Positions 47,824 to 57,800 of a DNA stretch of 61,203 nucleotides are shown in pieces. Within the stretch, counting starts at the first letter, position 1. Every line of letters begins with the position of its first letter. This DNA comes from Stentor coeruleus (Eukaryota > Ciliophora > Heterotrichea > Heterotrichida > Stentoridae). The stretch lies in assembly GCA_001970955.1 (NCBI GenBank), contig MPUH01000362.1, positions 1-61,203 on the forward strand, given 5' to 3'. The position numbers were made by a program, and so were the translations under genes. The notes under the pieces are model-generated. The model made no database searches, was not told where the DNA came from, and saw only the letters and a list, made by a program, of their open reading frames with translations.

Positions 47824-48801
47824 ATGGAATCAAGTTTATTTTTTGACTTCGACGACCTAGACTCCCCAATATTAATTGTCCTAGCTAAAGATTACTTATC
47901 TACCGATAACACCTACCAAGATTCTGCTGTTATCAACATTCCAAACCTAAACTTAGCAGGAGTATCAAAAAATCCTGAAATCATAATCCATACCTTAGAA
48001 GAAGATGAAAAATCTTCAGATCCTTTAGAAAGTAGTGAAAATAACTCAAATCATTCTTCATTAATAATGCAAACATCTTATAAGCTGGAAAATATTAAAA
48101 ATAAAAACCACCCTTCAAACTTATTCATGCCTTCCACAGGAATCACAAAAGACAACATCCCTCAAACAAAAAAAAGTGAGAAAGTCTTAGAATTATTATC
48201 ATATGAACTATTCTTAGATAAAGAAACTCAAGATTTTATCCAAGTTTTTAACAATGAAAAGTCTAAAATACAGAAAAAAAGTTTTTGCGAGACTTTATGT
48301 TCTTGTTGTATATTTTATGATTATAAAGATTGGAAGGTATTTAATAAACTATCACAAATAACACTAGATTATTACCCAAAACCATGTTTGAGTTTTAATG
48401 ATTTGATTAAAAGTAATGGTAGGAATAATGATTTTTTTAAGAAAATTGAAGAGGTTCATAGTAATATTCATAAGGAACGCTCTTCAGGGTTGAGTATTTA
48501 TTTGATGTTTTTTTATAAAGAGAGATTTCCTTTTCATGTTTCGTGTATAAAATGTGAAGAGGGAGATGAGATTTTAAGGAATTGGAAAGGCGCGGTAAAA
48601 AGAGCTTTGGAAGTTGTGAGTGGGTGTAAAAAAACAAAATGCAAAGATTTTAAAGGGATTTTAGGGATTTTGTTTAGAACTTTTGTTGTTTGTTTTACGT
48701 GTTTGTGCTTGAAAAATATAGTTGATTATACACTTGAGGCAATAGAAAGAAAATATGAAAAAATTGAGTATAACGAAACTTTGGAAATTGAAAGTTTTTA
48801 A
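47824..48801 (+). CDS. Unknown protein with Cys-containing C-terminal half
   Basis: 325 residues. The first 110 are acidic and disordered (ESSENNSNHSS). From about 120 on it is folded-looking, with ETLCSCCIFYDYKDWKVFN, PCLSFNDLIKSNGRN, GLSIYLMFFYKERFPFHVSC and a C-terminal helical part containing a hydrophobic stretch (GILGILFRTFVVCFTCLCL) that may be one membrane helix. It has about 13 cysteines, several paired. I could not assign a family. Single exon with TAA stop; sense strand C-rich early and G-rich late, like the other genes. Confidence 0.68.
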   Translation: MESSLFFDFDDLDSPILIVLAKDYLSTDNTYQDSAVINIPNLNLAGVSKNPEIIIHTLEEDEKSSDPLESSENNSNHSSLIMQTSYKLENIKNKNHPSNLFMPSTGITKDNIPQTKKSEKVLELLSYELFLDKETQDFIQVFNNEKSKIQKKSFCETLCSCCIFYDYKDWKVFNKLSQITLDYYPKPCLSFNDLIKSNGRNNDFFKKIEEVHSNIHKERSSGLSIYLMFFYKERFPFHVSCIKCEEGDEILRNWKGAVKRALEVVSGCKKTKCKDFKGILGILFRTFVVCFTCLCLKNIVDYTLEAIERKYEKIEYNETLEIESF

Positions 48802-49129
48802 TACTTGTTTCATCTCAAATATAAATTAAAAGAATAACTTTACTCTCTAATAATCATATTAATATACCCCTTTAAAATATAATAATTTCAATAATATTCC
48901 ATCCATACCTTGAAAACTTTAAATTCCCAACAATATTTCACATCATCTTCCAACCTATTCTTAACTATAATTTTTTTTAAATATAAACATGCTGTATCTT
49001 AAAAATCAATAAAAAACCCACACAAATTTTATATTCAAAAAATCAGTCTCATTTACTGTACTTTTCTAAACTCCTAATTTCTCTAATATCTTCATCTAAG
49101 ACAACCATTTTTGAGCTAAGTAATTATCA
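48802..49129. other. Intergenic spacer
   Basis: 328 bp, AT-rich and G-poor on the plus strand. No feature. Confidence 0.5.
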
Positions 49130-49764
49130 ATGAAATACAAGACCGCCATGGACAGCCCAGAAGGTAAGAGAAAAAACATTTTTAAGATCAAAAAACGACT
49201 CTCGCACATTATCACTGATTCCCACAAGGTTGTTCAAAAGGTAACCCCTCAAGTAAACATCTTCATAACTAAAAAAAGGACCATAAACAAGAAAAAAATC
49301 GAAGAAATTCCCGAGACTGAAAAGCAAATCCCCCAAGATGAATCTGAAAACACTATATCAAAGCCTTTAGAAATCAATATTCCAATCATTTATGTACCAG
49401 ATTTTAATGGTAAGTTATAGAATAGATAGAGATTCTTTTTTCTGACATTTCTGACTCTGAAGCAACATATGAAAATACTGATTCTGAGGAATATGAAGAT
49501 GTTCATAATGCATTAGAACAAAATGAGTATTTTGTTAGAGCTAGACCAGAAATAAGGAAAGTTAAGGCAAATGGGAGATCGACAGATAAAATACATGCTA
49601 AAGGGAAGACGGGGAAAAACCTTGCGAAGAACTTGAAGAAACTAGAAAAACTTGTCCCAGATGATACGTTTCAAGATTATCTAGATGAAGGTATTCATTA
49701 TCTTCCTTGGCCTGTGATTCAACCTTATGAGTTTCTCACTTTGACCTTTAATAACCTTACTTAG
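49130..49764 (+). CDS. Unknown basic/acidic disordered protein, two exons with a 20-nt intron
   Basis: Exon 1 (49130-49409) and exon 2 (49430-49764) give 204 residues if a 20-nt intron is removed. Exon 1 is basic (FKIKKRLSHIITD, KKRTINKKKIEE). Exon 2 begins SDISDSEATYENTDSEEYED, then a basic stretch and a C-terminal KLVPDDTFQDYLDEGIHYLP segment. No family was recognised. The start was chosen as the first ATG after a G-poor leader; a second ATG six codons on is an alternative. Exon 2 reads as a coherent ORF with a TAG stop, so its reality is likely, but the join is unusual (see the intron entry). Confidence 0.58.
49410..49429 (+). other. Probable 20-nt intron
   Basis: gtaagttatagaatagatag is the join that keeps both exons in frame with a GTAAG donor and TAG acceptor. 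The 15- or 16-nt alternatives give stop codons or the wrong frame. It looks like a 15-nt intron (gtaagttatag+atag) expanded by a 5-nt insertion. Confidence 0.5.
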
Positions 49765-50779
49765 CAGTGTCTTGAGTTAAAATATGATGGCTTAGATTGC
49801 CTGGGATTATAGAAAAAGGGTGAGTTTGGGAAAATTTTAGTGTGTTAAGTTGTATTGGCATAAAGGTTTAGGGAAATGCCTTTTTTTATGTAATAAGTAA
49901 TGATGAATTTAATTTTTGATTTTTGTTTTGATAAAATTATTGTGATAAATTGGAATTAAAGATTTAGAAGTTTAGAGGTTTATTAATAGATTATATGGCT
50001 TATTGAAAAAAGATATAGTGAAGTTTAAATTAGGGAAAATGTGATAGAGTTTTGATTGTGTGAGAAAAATAATGGAATTGAAGGATGGAAGGATAATTTG
50101 ATGAAAAGAAAAATAGGATTTTTTGAGATAGGATGAAGGTAGATTATGATAGATTTATGAAGGGAAATTATGTTATAAGAGAAGATGCTATAGAATATAT
50201 TTTACAAGTTTATAAGCATCTTGATATTAGATACTATCAGAAATCCTTCATTTATGGTTAACTAATAATATAAAATAAGCATCAAAATAGGCATAAGCTT
50301 ATATGAATGATATATCAAGATGATTTTTCTCTATTTTTATACAAGATTTTATATCTTATAAAATAACACAAGCAAAATAAAATAAAACTTATAAAAAATC
50401 CTTGATAAGATTTCCAAATCCTTTACTCTTCTGTTTCCCTAATTTTAATCTCCAGTCATTTATCATCATAGAATTTAATAAATATTCACTACGAGTTATC
50501 AAAATAAATCAAACCCATCTTTCAATATAAAAGCATAAAGAAACTTCAAGAAAAATCTTTAAACAACAAAATAAAATTCTTAATCAGAAATCGATGAAAT
50601 GAAAAAAAGTTATAAGCACAGGAGAAACCCTTACTAAAAAAATGCTGACTTATAAAAACCGAAAAATTCCAAAATTATTCTACAACACAAAATGGAAAAA
50701 CAAAAAAAAACTATAAAATCCTAATATCGAAATATACAAATTTCAACCAGCAACTTAAAGATAAAAAATATCGATCAGG
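49765..50779. other. Spacer, no gene
   Basis: About 1 kb. The plus strand is G-rich and C-poor to about 50160, typical of sequence behind a gene, then flips to C-rich and G-poor from about 50260. No coding stretch is supported. Confidence 0.45.
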
Positions 50780-51230
50780 GATGTTTGAAAAAAAAATGCT
50801 AAGAATTAGAAAAAGATACCAAAATCAAAGAAAGTCAAATAAAAAAACCTATTTCTAAGCTTAAATGTTTAGAAAATGAAGTAAAAATAATAATGATATG
50901 AAAAAAACTTTACAACAAATACATATAAAAATTAAAACAATTTTATCTGAAGAAATAAAAAATCTTGAAGTTAAACTTGAAGTTAAAGAAAGAGAAATAA
51001 AAATACTTAAGAATATAACAATAAATAAACAAACACATTCAAAAAAAGTTAAAGGAAATTAAGTAAATTTAAAGCGGCAGCGCAGTTAAGTTCAGTTTCA
51101 GCACATTCACCTATGAGTAACAATAAAGATTTAAAGACTGAAGTATTTTAGCTTAAAAGAATTCTTCTAAGTCAGCATTATAAAGATAAATTATATACAA
51201 AAGTTGTACATAAAATATTGAATGGATAAA
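50780..51230 (+). pseudogene. Decayed coiled-coil gene
   Basis: Plus-strand segments in shifting frames read as a Lys/Glu-rich coiled coil: ELEKDTKIKESQIKKPISKL, then NDMKKTLQQIHIKIKTILSE, then FKAAAQLSSVSAHSPMSNNK, then TEVF-TAG-LKRILLSQHYKDKL, ending KILNG-TAA. Stops and at least two shifts separate them. It may be an eroded member of one of the coiled-coil families in this genome. It lies just 25 bp before the next ATG. Confidence 0.45.
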
Positions 51231-51254
51231 TAATCTCTATGCCCTATAAAATAA

Positions 51255-52196
51255 ATGCTGGGCAAACTATTATTAAGGTTTCCTCATTGGGCTGCAGGTA
51301 AGCATCTAGGTAAAAAACTCCGCTACAATCCTCAACTTAATTTAAAAGCCCGAGAAGAAAAGCTTGTTGCTCACGACTATATAGTATTCAAAAACTATAC
51401 TGGTAATGAGATTCTATACAACTTACAGCATATATTAGAATTCAAGCCAAGTGAGTTAAGTAGTGCAATTTTAGAGCTTGGGTTAAGAACTGGTGCCCCA
51501 GAAAACTATGATTGGAACAACCATCCTCTAATCCAACAGACCGTCGAGCATATAAAAAAGCGAATTCCTCAATACACAAGCAGAGTTCTCACATCTTTAG
51601 CCCATGGTTTAAATCGATTAGGTATTTCCGACCCGGTTCTTTGGAAGTCTTTGTCTGAGCATATAATTCGCACAAGTACAAAAATAGAATCACTTGGCAT
51701 TTCCTATGCTTGTCAAGCTTTTATAGGTAAAAATTGCCCAGAATTCTATAATCACATGATCGAAATCATCCCTTTACATGCTCGTTATATGAATGGAAGG
51801 GATTTTTTACATATAGTAAAAGGTTTAGTAGCTGAAAACATCTCAGCAGAAAATCTGTATGAAAGATGGCTTTACCCTAAGATTATTGAAAAAAAGAAAA
51901 TGTGTTCATCAAAACAGATTGAAGAATTTATTTCTATTTTAGATAAAAGGCAAGATTTTACTGATGAAAAAAAAGTACTTTTACAAGATGCTCTTCAGTA
52001 TAAGAAAAAATATAGGGAAATGCTAGATAGAGGCGACCATAATAGCATGAAGAAAAAGATTAAAATTGATAAAAAAGAGAAGAAAGAGAGGAAAAGGAAA
52101 CTAGCGGAAGAAAAAGCTAAAGCTAAGGCTGAAGCTGAGGCTGGAAATCAGAACACTGAAGATAAAGAGCAAGAAAAAGCTAAGGCTAAAGCTTAA
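51255..52196 (+). CDS. Mitochondrial helical-repeat (FASTK/OPR-like) protein
   Basis: 313 residues. A basic, Leu-rich start (MLGKLLLRFPHWAAGKHLGK) resembles a mitochondrial presequence. The middle (about 50-235) is all-helical with repeat-like units (NEILYNLQHILEFKPSELSS, SRVLTSLAHGLNRLGISDPV, ESLGISYACQAFIG) of the type found in FASTK/octotricopeptide RNA-binding proteins and in ciliate mitoribosome factors. The C-terminus is a highly charged Lys/Ala/Glu tail. A role in mitochondrial RNA or ribosome biology is likely from the fold, but a specific role cannot be named. Confidence 0.72.
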   Translation: MLGKLLLRFPHWAAGKHLGKKLRYNPQLNLKAREEKLVAHDYIVFKNYTGNEILYNLQHILEFKPSELSSAILELGLRTGAPENYDWNNHPLIQQTVEHIKKRIPQYTSRVLTSLAHGLNRLGISDPVLWKSLSEHIIRTSTKIESLGISYACQAFIGKNCPEFYNHMIEIIPLHARYMNGRDFLHIVKGLVAENISAENLYERWLYPKIIEKKKMCSSKQIEEFISILDKRQDFTDEKKVLLQDALQYKKKYREMLDRGDHNSMKKKIKIDKKEKKERKRKLAEEKAKAKAEAEAGNQNTEDKEQEKAKAKA

Positions 52197-52659
52197 TATA
52201 GTTGGCTATAATGGGCTAGTTAGTTAAATTAGTAGAGGTTTCAACATTCAAAGATGAGATTTTATATGTAAAATCTTCTAAAATTTTATATAATGTTAGT
52301 AATGTTTTCTGGAGGCATATCACAATGACTGAACTCATATTTATTTCACACTTATGCAATAACCTGTTTCAATAAACTTCTTGTATTTAACATGCTTTAT
52401 AATAAGAGAACATAATCTATCCTTAAACTTATCAAATACTATAAGCAAAAAAAAAATTTATCTCAAAAAAGCCCAATATTTTAAACTATACTCTTAAACT
52501 CTAGACCATACATTTTAGAATAATCTTCTTTAAAACTTCTTCATAGAATTAAACTTCATTTATAACACATATAAAATCAACTTATAATCATATAAACGGA
52601 TACCACTCCAAGCTTTATCTCCAAGTATTATTTGCATAATTGACTTTAATTGAATAAAA
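52197..52659. other. Intergenic spacer
   Basis: 463 bp, AT-rich; C-richer and G-poor in the second half before the next gene. No feature. Confidence 0.5.
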
Positions 52660-53529
52660 ATGAGTATCTTTCATCCTTTACAAGCTTTAGACTATTGTGA
52701 AAGGCAAGTCAAGGATAAAGCTCTGGGTGTTTACATTCACGGGATGTTCCTACCTCCAGAAATCCGCCCATTTTTCTATTCTATTCATGCTTTGCGTATA
52801 GAATTGATTGAATCACGTGAAAGTATAATGCATTCTAATTTAATTTCCACAAAGCAAGCTTGGTGGTTAGACAATTTAGATTCAATATGGAATAATTGTC
52901 CAGCTCAAGAGCCAGTATCAATAGCGATATCTGAGTTAAAAAAATACCATACAATAAGAAAATCTCATTTCGAAAGATTGATTAAAGGAATTTTTGAAGA
53001 ACCTCAAATGAAAAATCTTAGAACTTTTGATAGGTATATAGACAACAATTATACAATGTGTTGTTATTTAACTCTTGAAATTTTACATTATTTTGGAGAG
53101 GCTGAATTTGAAGCTATAACATATGCTGGAAGATCTTGGGGGGTTATGGAAATGCTGTTAAGGTCTAAGTATTATGCGGAACAAGGACGGTTTTATTTTC
53201 CTGAAGACTTGTTGGAGAAATATAAAATACCGATTAGTATTAGTAAGGAAAATGAAGAGAATAATACTAATGAATTACCTGAACAGTTTTATGATTTGAT
53301 TTTGGAAATAGCAGCTTATGGGAAAATGAACTTAGAAAAAGCTAGGGAAAATCAACATGCTTTACCGAAATATGCGTATTTAGCGTTTCTGCAACTAGCA
53401 CAAGCGGAAATGTTTTATAAAAGACTAGAGAAACATAATTTCAATATTTTTAATGCCAAGACGAGGAAGTTTTCATGGATGCCGCTAGTTTGGAGGATGT
53501 TCAAATGTGCAAAGAAAAGGGTTTTTTAA
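52660..53529 (+). CDS. NDUFAF6: NDUFAF6-like complex I assembly factor
   Basis: 289 residues of the squalene/phytoene-synthase fold, non-catalytic branch. Blocks align with NDUFAF6 along the whole length: FLPPEIRPFFYSIHALRIEL (human [20 protein letters not shown]), KQAWWLDNLDSIW, QEPVSIAISELKK, TFDRYIDN, YLTLEILHYFG, GVMEMLLRSKYYAEQGRFYF (GIVTCLRATP...RKVFLP), ALPKYAYLAFLQ and FNIFNAKT. The Asp-rich diphosphate motifs of true prenyl synthases are missing, as expected. NDUFAF6 helps to build the ND1 module of complex I. No clear presequence is seen before MSIFHPLQALDYCERQ, which is odd for a mitochondrial protein; an upstream exon was looked for and not found. Confidence 0.88.
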   Translation: MSIFHPLQALDYCERQVKDKALGVYIHGMFLPPEIRPFFYSIHALRIELIESRESIMHSNLISTKQAWWLDNLDSIWNNCPAQEPVSIAISELKKYHTIRKSHFERLIKGIFEEPQMKNLRTFDRYIDNNYTMCCYLTLEILHYFGEAEFEAITYAGRSWGVMEMLLRSKYYAEQGRFYFPEDLLEKYKIPISISKENEENNTNELPEQFYDLILEIAAYGKMNLEKARENQHALPKYAYLAFLQLAQAEMFYKRLEKHNFNIFNAKTRKFSWMPLVWRMFKCAKKRVF

Positions 53530-54807
53530 CACATTTAGTTTATTATAATGGCTAAAAAAATTCTTTAAGTATAGTTTATTTGCATGTTTATGTGTTACGA
53601 ATTGAAGTGAAAAATATAGGAAGCTTTTTATTTAAGTATAATATAATATTATTCTTAAAATAAAGCTTTTATATTCCTACTTTGTATAGTTAGATTTTTT
53701 TTAGTTAGTGGCAACTAAAAGATAAGAGATTTTACAACATGTAATTCTAAGAAAAAAGAATTTATTTTGATATTCTCAATTATCTGCCTATGAATTATAT
53801 TGTATATATTTATTATAAAGAAAAAATGGATTTTATGCCTCATTTCTACTGAGTATCTGATTTTTATTTGAAAATAGATTACTTAATAAACAAAAATTAG
53901 ATAATTTTAATATGGGAAAATTTTAATTTAAGTTTTTTTTTTTAACAAATGCNTTATAAAGAAAAAATGGATTTTATGCCTCATTTCTACTGAGTATCTG
54001 ATTTTCATTAGCAATTTTTCAATTGTGTAGGGTTTATAAGTTTTTATAGCTACTTGTTGTAATGATTTTCTTAAGCTATGATTTAACATAGTCTAAGAAT
54101 TCTTTTTATGAGATTAAAGCATTTTAGTCAGCTTTTTTCCTATCCTATCAATCAACTAAAGCTATACATAAGCTTATTGTAAAATATTAACATAAAAAGG
54201 AAAAATATACTGTTATGACTATAGGAAAAAATGGAATATAATTGTTATGATAAAGAAAATTTGAATAAGAGATCATTTGTTTGAATGATAATTTTTTTTC
54301 TGTTCAAATATTTAGGAGTTCCTATTAATATTGATTGAGGCTATGAAAAATATATCCATCTACAAACAGTATCCTAAAAATCATTTCCATCATCATTAAC
54401 AGTTATCAACTAAAACTTCTATAGCAATAACAAGCCTATTTCATCATCAAATAAAATGAAAAAAAAAATATTATTTTAAAACCTTTAATTGTGAAATCAA
54501 TTCTATAATATATAAACACATACACTAATATATTTTCATTAATTAAACCTATCACTACTTATTTCATCATATTCAAACCTATTATCCTAATCCTTTATCT
54601 TTCTCTACATAATTTTTTTCAAAATTTATTAAAATCATAGCATAAATCTTAAAAATATATTCTTCAAAATAACCATACCAAATATCATAAAAAACCTCAT
54701 CCACCTCAATCTAAATCCCAATTTTCTAACCTCGAAACCTTAAAATTTTTCCATACTTTTAGTTTTCCTACCCAATAAAATATTTATACTCTTAATAATA
54801 CTTTTCT
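53530..54807. other. Long spacer with a scaffold join
   Basis: 1.28 kb with no coding-like sequence. It contains the N at 53953 and a duplicated 52-bp block. The last 400 bp before 54808 are markedly G-poor on the plus strand. Confidence 0.5.
53813..54005. repeat. 52-bp duplication around an N, imperfect scaffold join
   Basis: 53813-53864 and 53954-54005 are identical. Unlike the other two joins, the left copy is followed by 88 bp of unique sequence before the N, so two diverging versions of the locus (alleles or repeat copies) may have been joined. Confidence 0.8.
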
Positions 54808-57800
54808 ATGATGGACCAAATTTCTACTTCCGAAATTCTGTTTTCCAATGAAAAAAGCGATTTTGAAAGCGACCTTATAAGAAACCTCAATTTAGCTAAA
54901 AAATTTTGGTTAAAAAAAGTTCTTTTCAAAGCATATCACTTGCTATCAGCATCATGGGGTAATGATCGATTTCATACACTTCGTAATTGTATAACTCATT
55001 GTGCTGTTATTATAAAACAATGCCAATTACTATTTCTCATATTATTTGTTAGAAAAAAACCAAGTGATTCAAACTATGATACTTTTGTACAAGAATTTCT
55101 AAAATTGTTTATGGTTGACATTTTCACAGTATACAATGGGCATCAAGATAAACTTACGGCATTTATTATAATTTCAACCTTTTGTATGATGCTTATATTT
55201 GTATTGCTTATGTTTCAAGATGTAGCGAAAAAGTTTATGCTTAAAACCCCATCAATTATTTGTGCTAATACAATAACATGGTGTTTAAATACTATTTTAA
55301 CAGTTCCAGTAATGATTTATAGCTGTGTTTATATAAAGCATTTCCCTTTTACCTCAAAGATTTATGTAAAATATTATAAAAGCACCTTACAGTTTAACAT
55401 GACAATTGGAATTTTGCTTATATTGTCAATTTTTATTACTATTATTCACTTACTTTTTGTCACAATATTCCACAACACAAGTTTGTATACTTCTAACATC
55501 ACAAGAAGCCGGTCATGCTCAGTAGTTCCATTTAAACAGTTGCTCTGCATATTTTCCATATGTTTTATCTTTGTTTTTTTAAATCATGAGTATTTTCTCA
55601 TTTTTTCTCTTGCTTTAAGTGCATATATGCTTAAGGAATTTATATATTTCCATCCTTATTACTCATTTTACAATAATCTTATAGAATCAGGATTTTGGCT
55701 TATGATTTTTACAAGCTCTTTACTTATTCTTATTGAGAATTCTATTAATATAAACAGTACGTCTTTACTTTGTATAATATTTTTATTGCCTTTAGAATAT
55801 TTACTACTTGGATACTACTTAAAAAAGTCTTTTGGGTTAAAAATAAATAAAGATATTGACAATCCAACTTTACTTGAATTGAAAATAAGAAATGTTTTAT
55901 ATAAAAATAATGAAATTTCAGAAGAAGATATAGTTAAAATACAGGATATGTTTAATTGTGTAACTGGGCTATTTTTGGAATATAACTTTATTGCTATTTG
56001 GGAACATAATTTTATACTGCAAAGTAGTGGGAATATAAATCTGGCTATGGTTAAACTTATGAAGACGATTTTTTCGGAAAAAAGACCTGATGTGTTAAGG
56101 CGGCCTGATAAAGTGTTTTTGTATTGGCCAAAGATAGAATGTGAATATATTGTCTATGTTAAATCAAAGGAAATTCAAAAACAAAACAATTTCAAAGATG
56201 TAGCACTTATAAAATACATTAAAGACCTTTATTATTTTAATAAATGCGATAACAAGACTTGTCATGAGCTTTTATCTTTAATAGATACTTATTTAAATAG
56301 TAATGAAGTATCAAAAAAATATCTCATAAAAAAATTTGAAAATTTCTTTACGTCAATGAAAAACAAGGACCAATTCCTAGTAAAAAGTTTGGGTAAATAT
56401 GGTAACGACTGGAATTTTCTTGATAAAAATCAGAGTTTTCAGACCGATATCATAAAAATGCCTGATTTATCCAATAGTATAAATACAACCAAAACAAAGG
56501 AAAACTATATCGACAAAATCACAGGAAACAACTCAGGTAAAAGTATGGCAACAATCATAATAAGTGGTTATCCTGATATAATCGGTAGAATTATATATGC
56601 AAGCGAACAAGCTGCCAACTTACTTAACTACCCTTCAATTTATGCTCTTATAGGTAAAAACTTCATTAATCTTATACCACAAGCTTTTTTAAACTTCCAT
56701 AAAAGCATTCTAACAAAATTCCTCCTTTTTTCATATAAAGTTCAGTTGTCAAGACCTGAAATTTTTTTAGTAGACTATAATGGATTTTCAATTGAAGTTA
56801 TCATGGAAATCCGAACTACTTTTTATGCAGGGATTCCTTATTTTATTGTTGAGTTTATAGAAAAAATACCAACTGAGTATTCAATTTTATGCTCAGAAAC
56901 AGGAGAAATCTTTACAACTTCACCTGAGTTAAAAACTATGTTTTCAATGTATAATCAAAATATTGAACAAGTGTTCCCAAACGTGATGAGATATTTACAA
57001 GATGGGAAAATTAATGATGATTTTTTATATAAAGAAGATGGAAAAATTGCTAGGCTTAGGTGGAATCAGGTGAGGATTGACAATAAAACTTTGCTGATTT
57101 TATATTTTTTAGATGAAAGCAAGTTTAAGCATTTTATTGATTTAAGCTCAGATAGACCTTTACTGTTAAGAAAACGAAGTACTGGAGTTAGTTACAAATC
57201 CATTGAAGAATCAAAAGAACTTAAAAGAAACACGACTATAATCAAAAGGAAAATCCGGAAATCTTCTGAACAAATCCTAACTCAAAAACTTATACAAAAA
57301 GACTATACCAAAACTATAAAAGCTAACCTCAAACCCCTTCTTTATTCCCATTACATTTCAACAATTCTAACAATAATCTTATATTTATCCATAATCATGT
57401 ATACAAGCAAATTTGTAAATGACAATTACTTATCAACAATGCTCACTGATGTCTGTAGTTTTCGTTATAAAACCGCATCAATCGCAATGAGAACCCGAAG
57501 TATCGAACTTTTAAGAAAAGGTTTTCCTTGTAATAGTAACTTAACCCAATATAATAATTCAATATCAGCAAGTACAAATATGTTTAAATTATCATTAGAC
57601 AATTTAAATACTTGGAACTCAGAATATAAAATAATGGACCATTTTAAACAAACAAAAATAACGTTATGGGATTTTGAAAATAAAATCGAAACTCCATCAG
57701 ATCAAACTTTATATCAAGCTATGTATTTATTTATAGGTCGAATAACTCAGTTTATTGATTCAGAGTATAATGATAAAGATAATATGTTATATATTTATAG

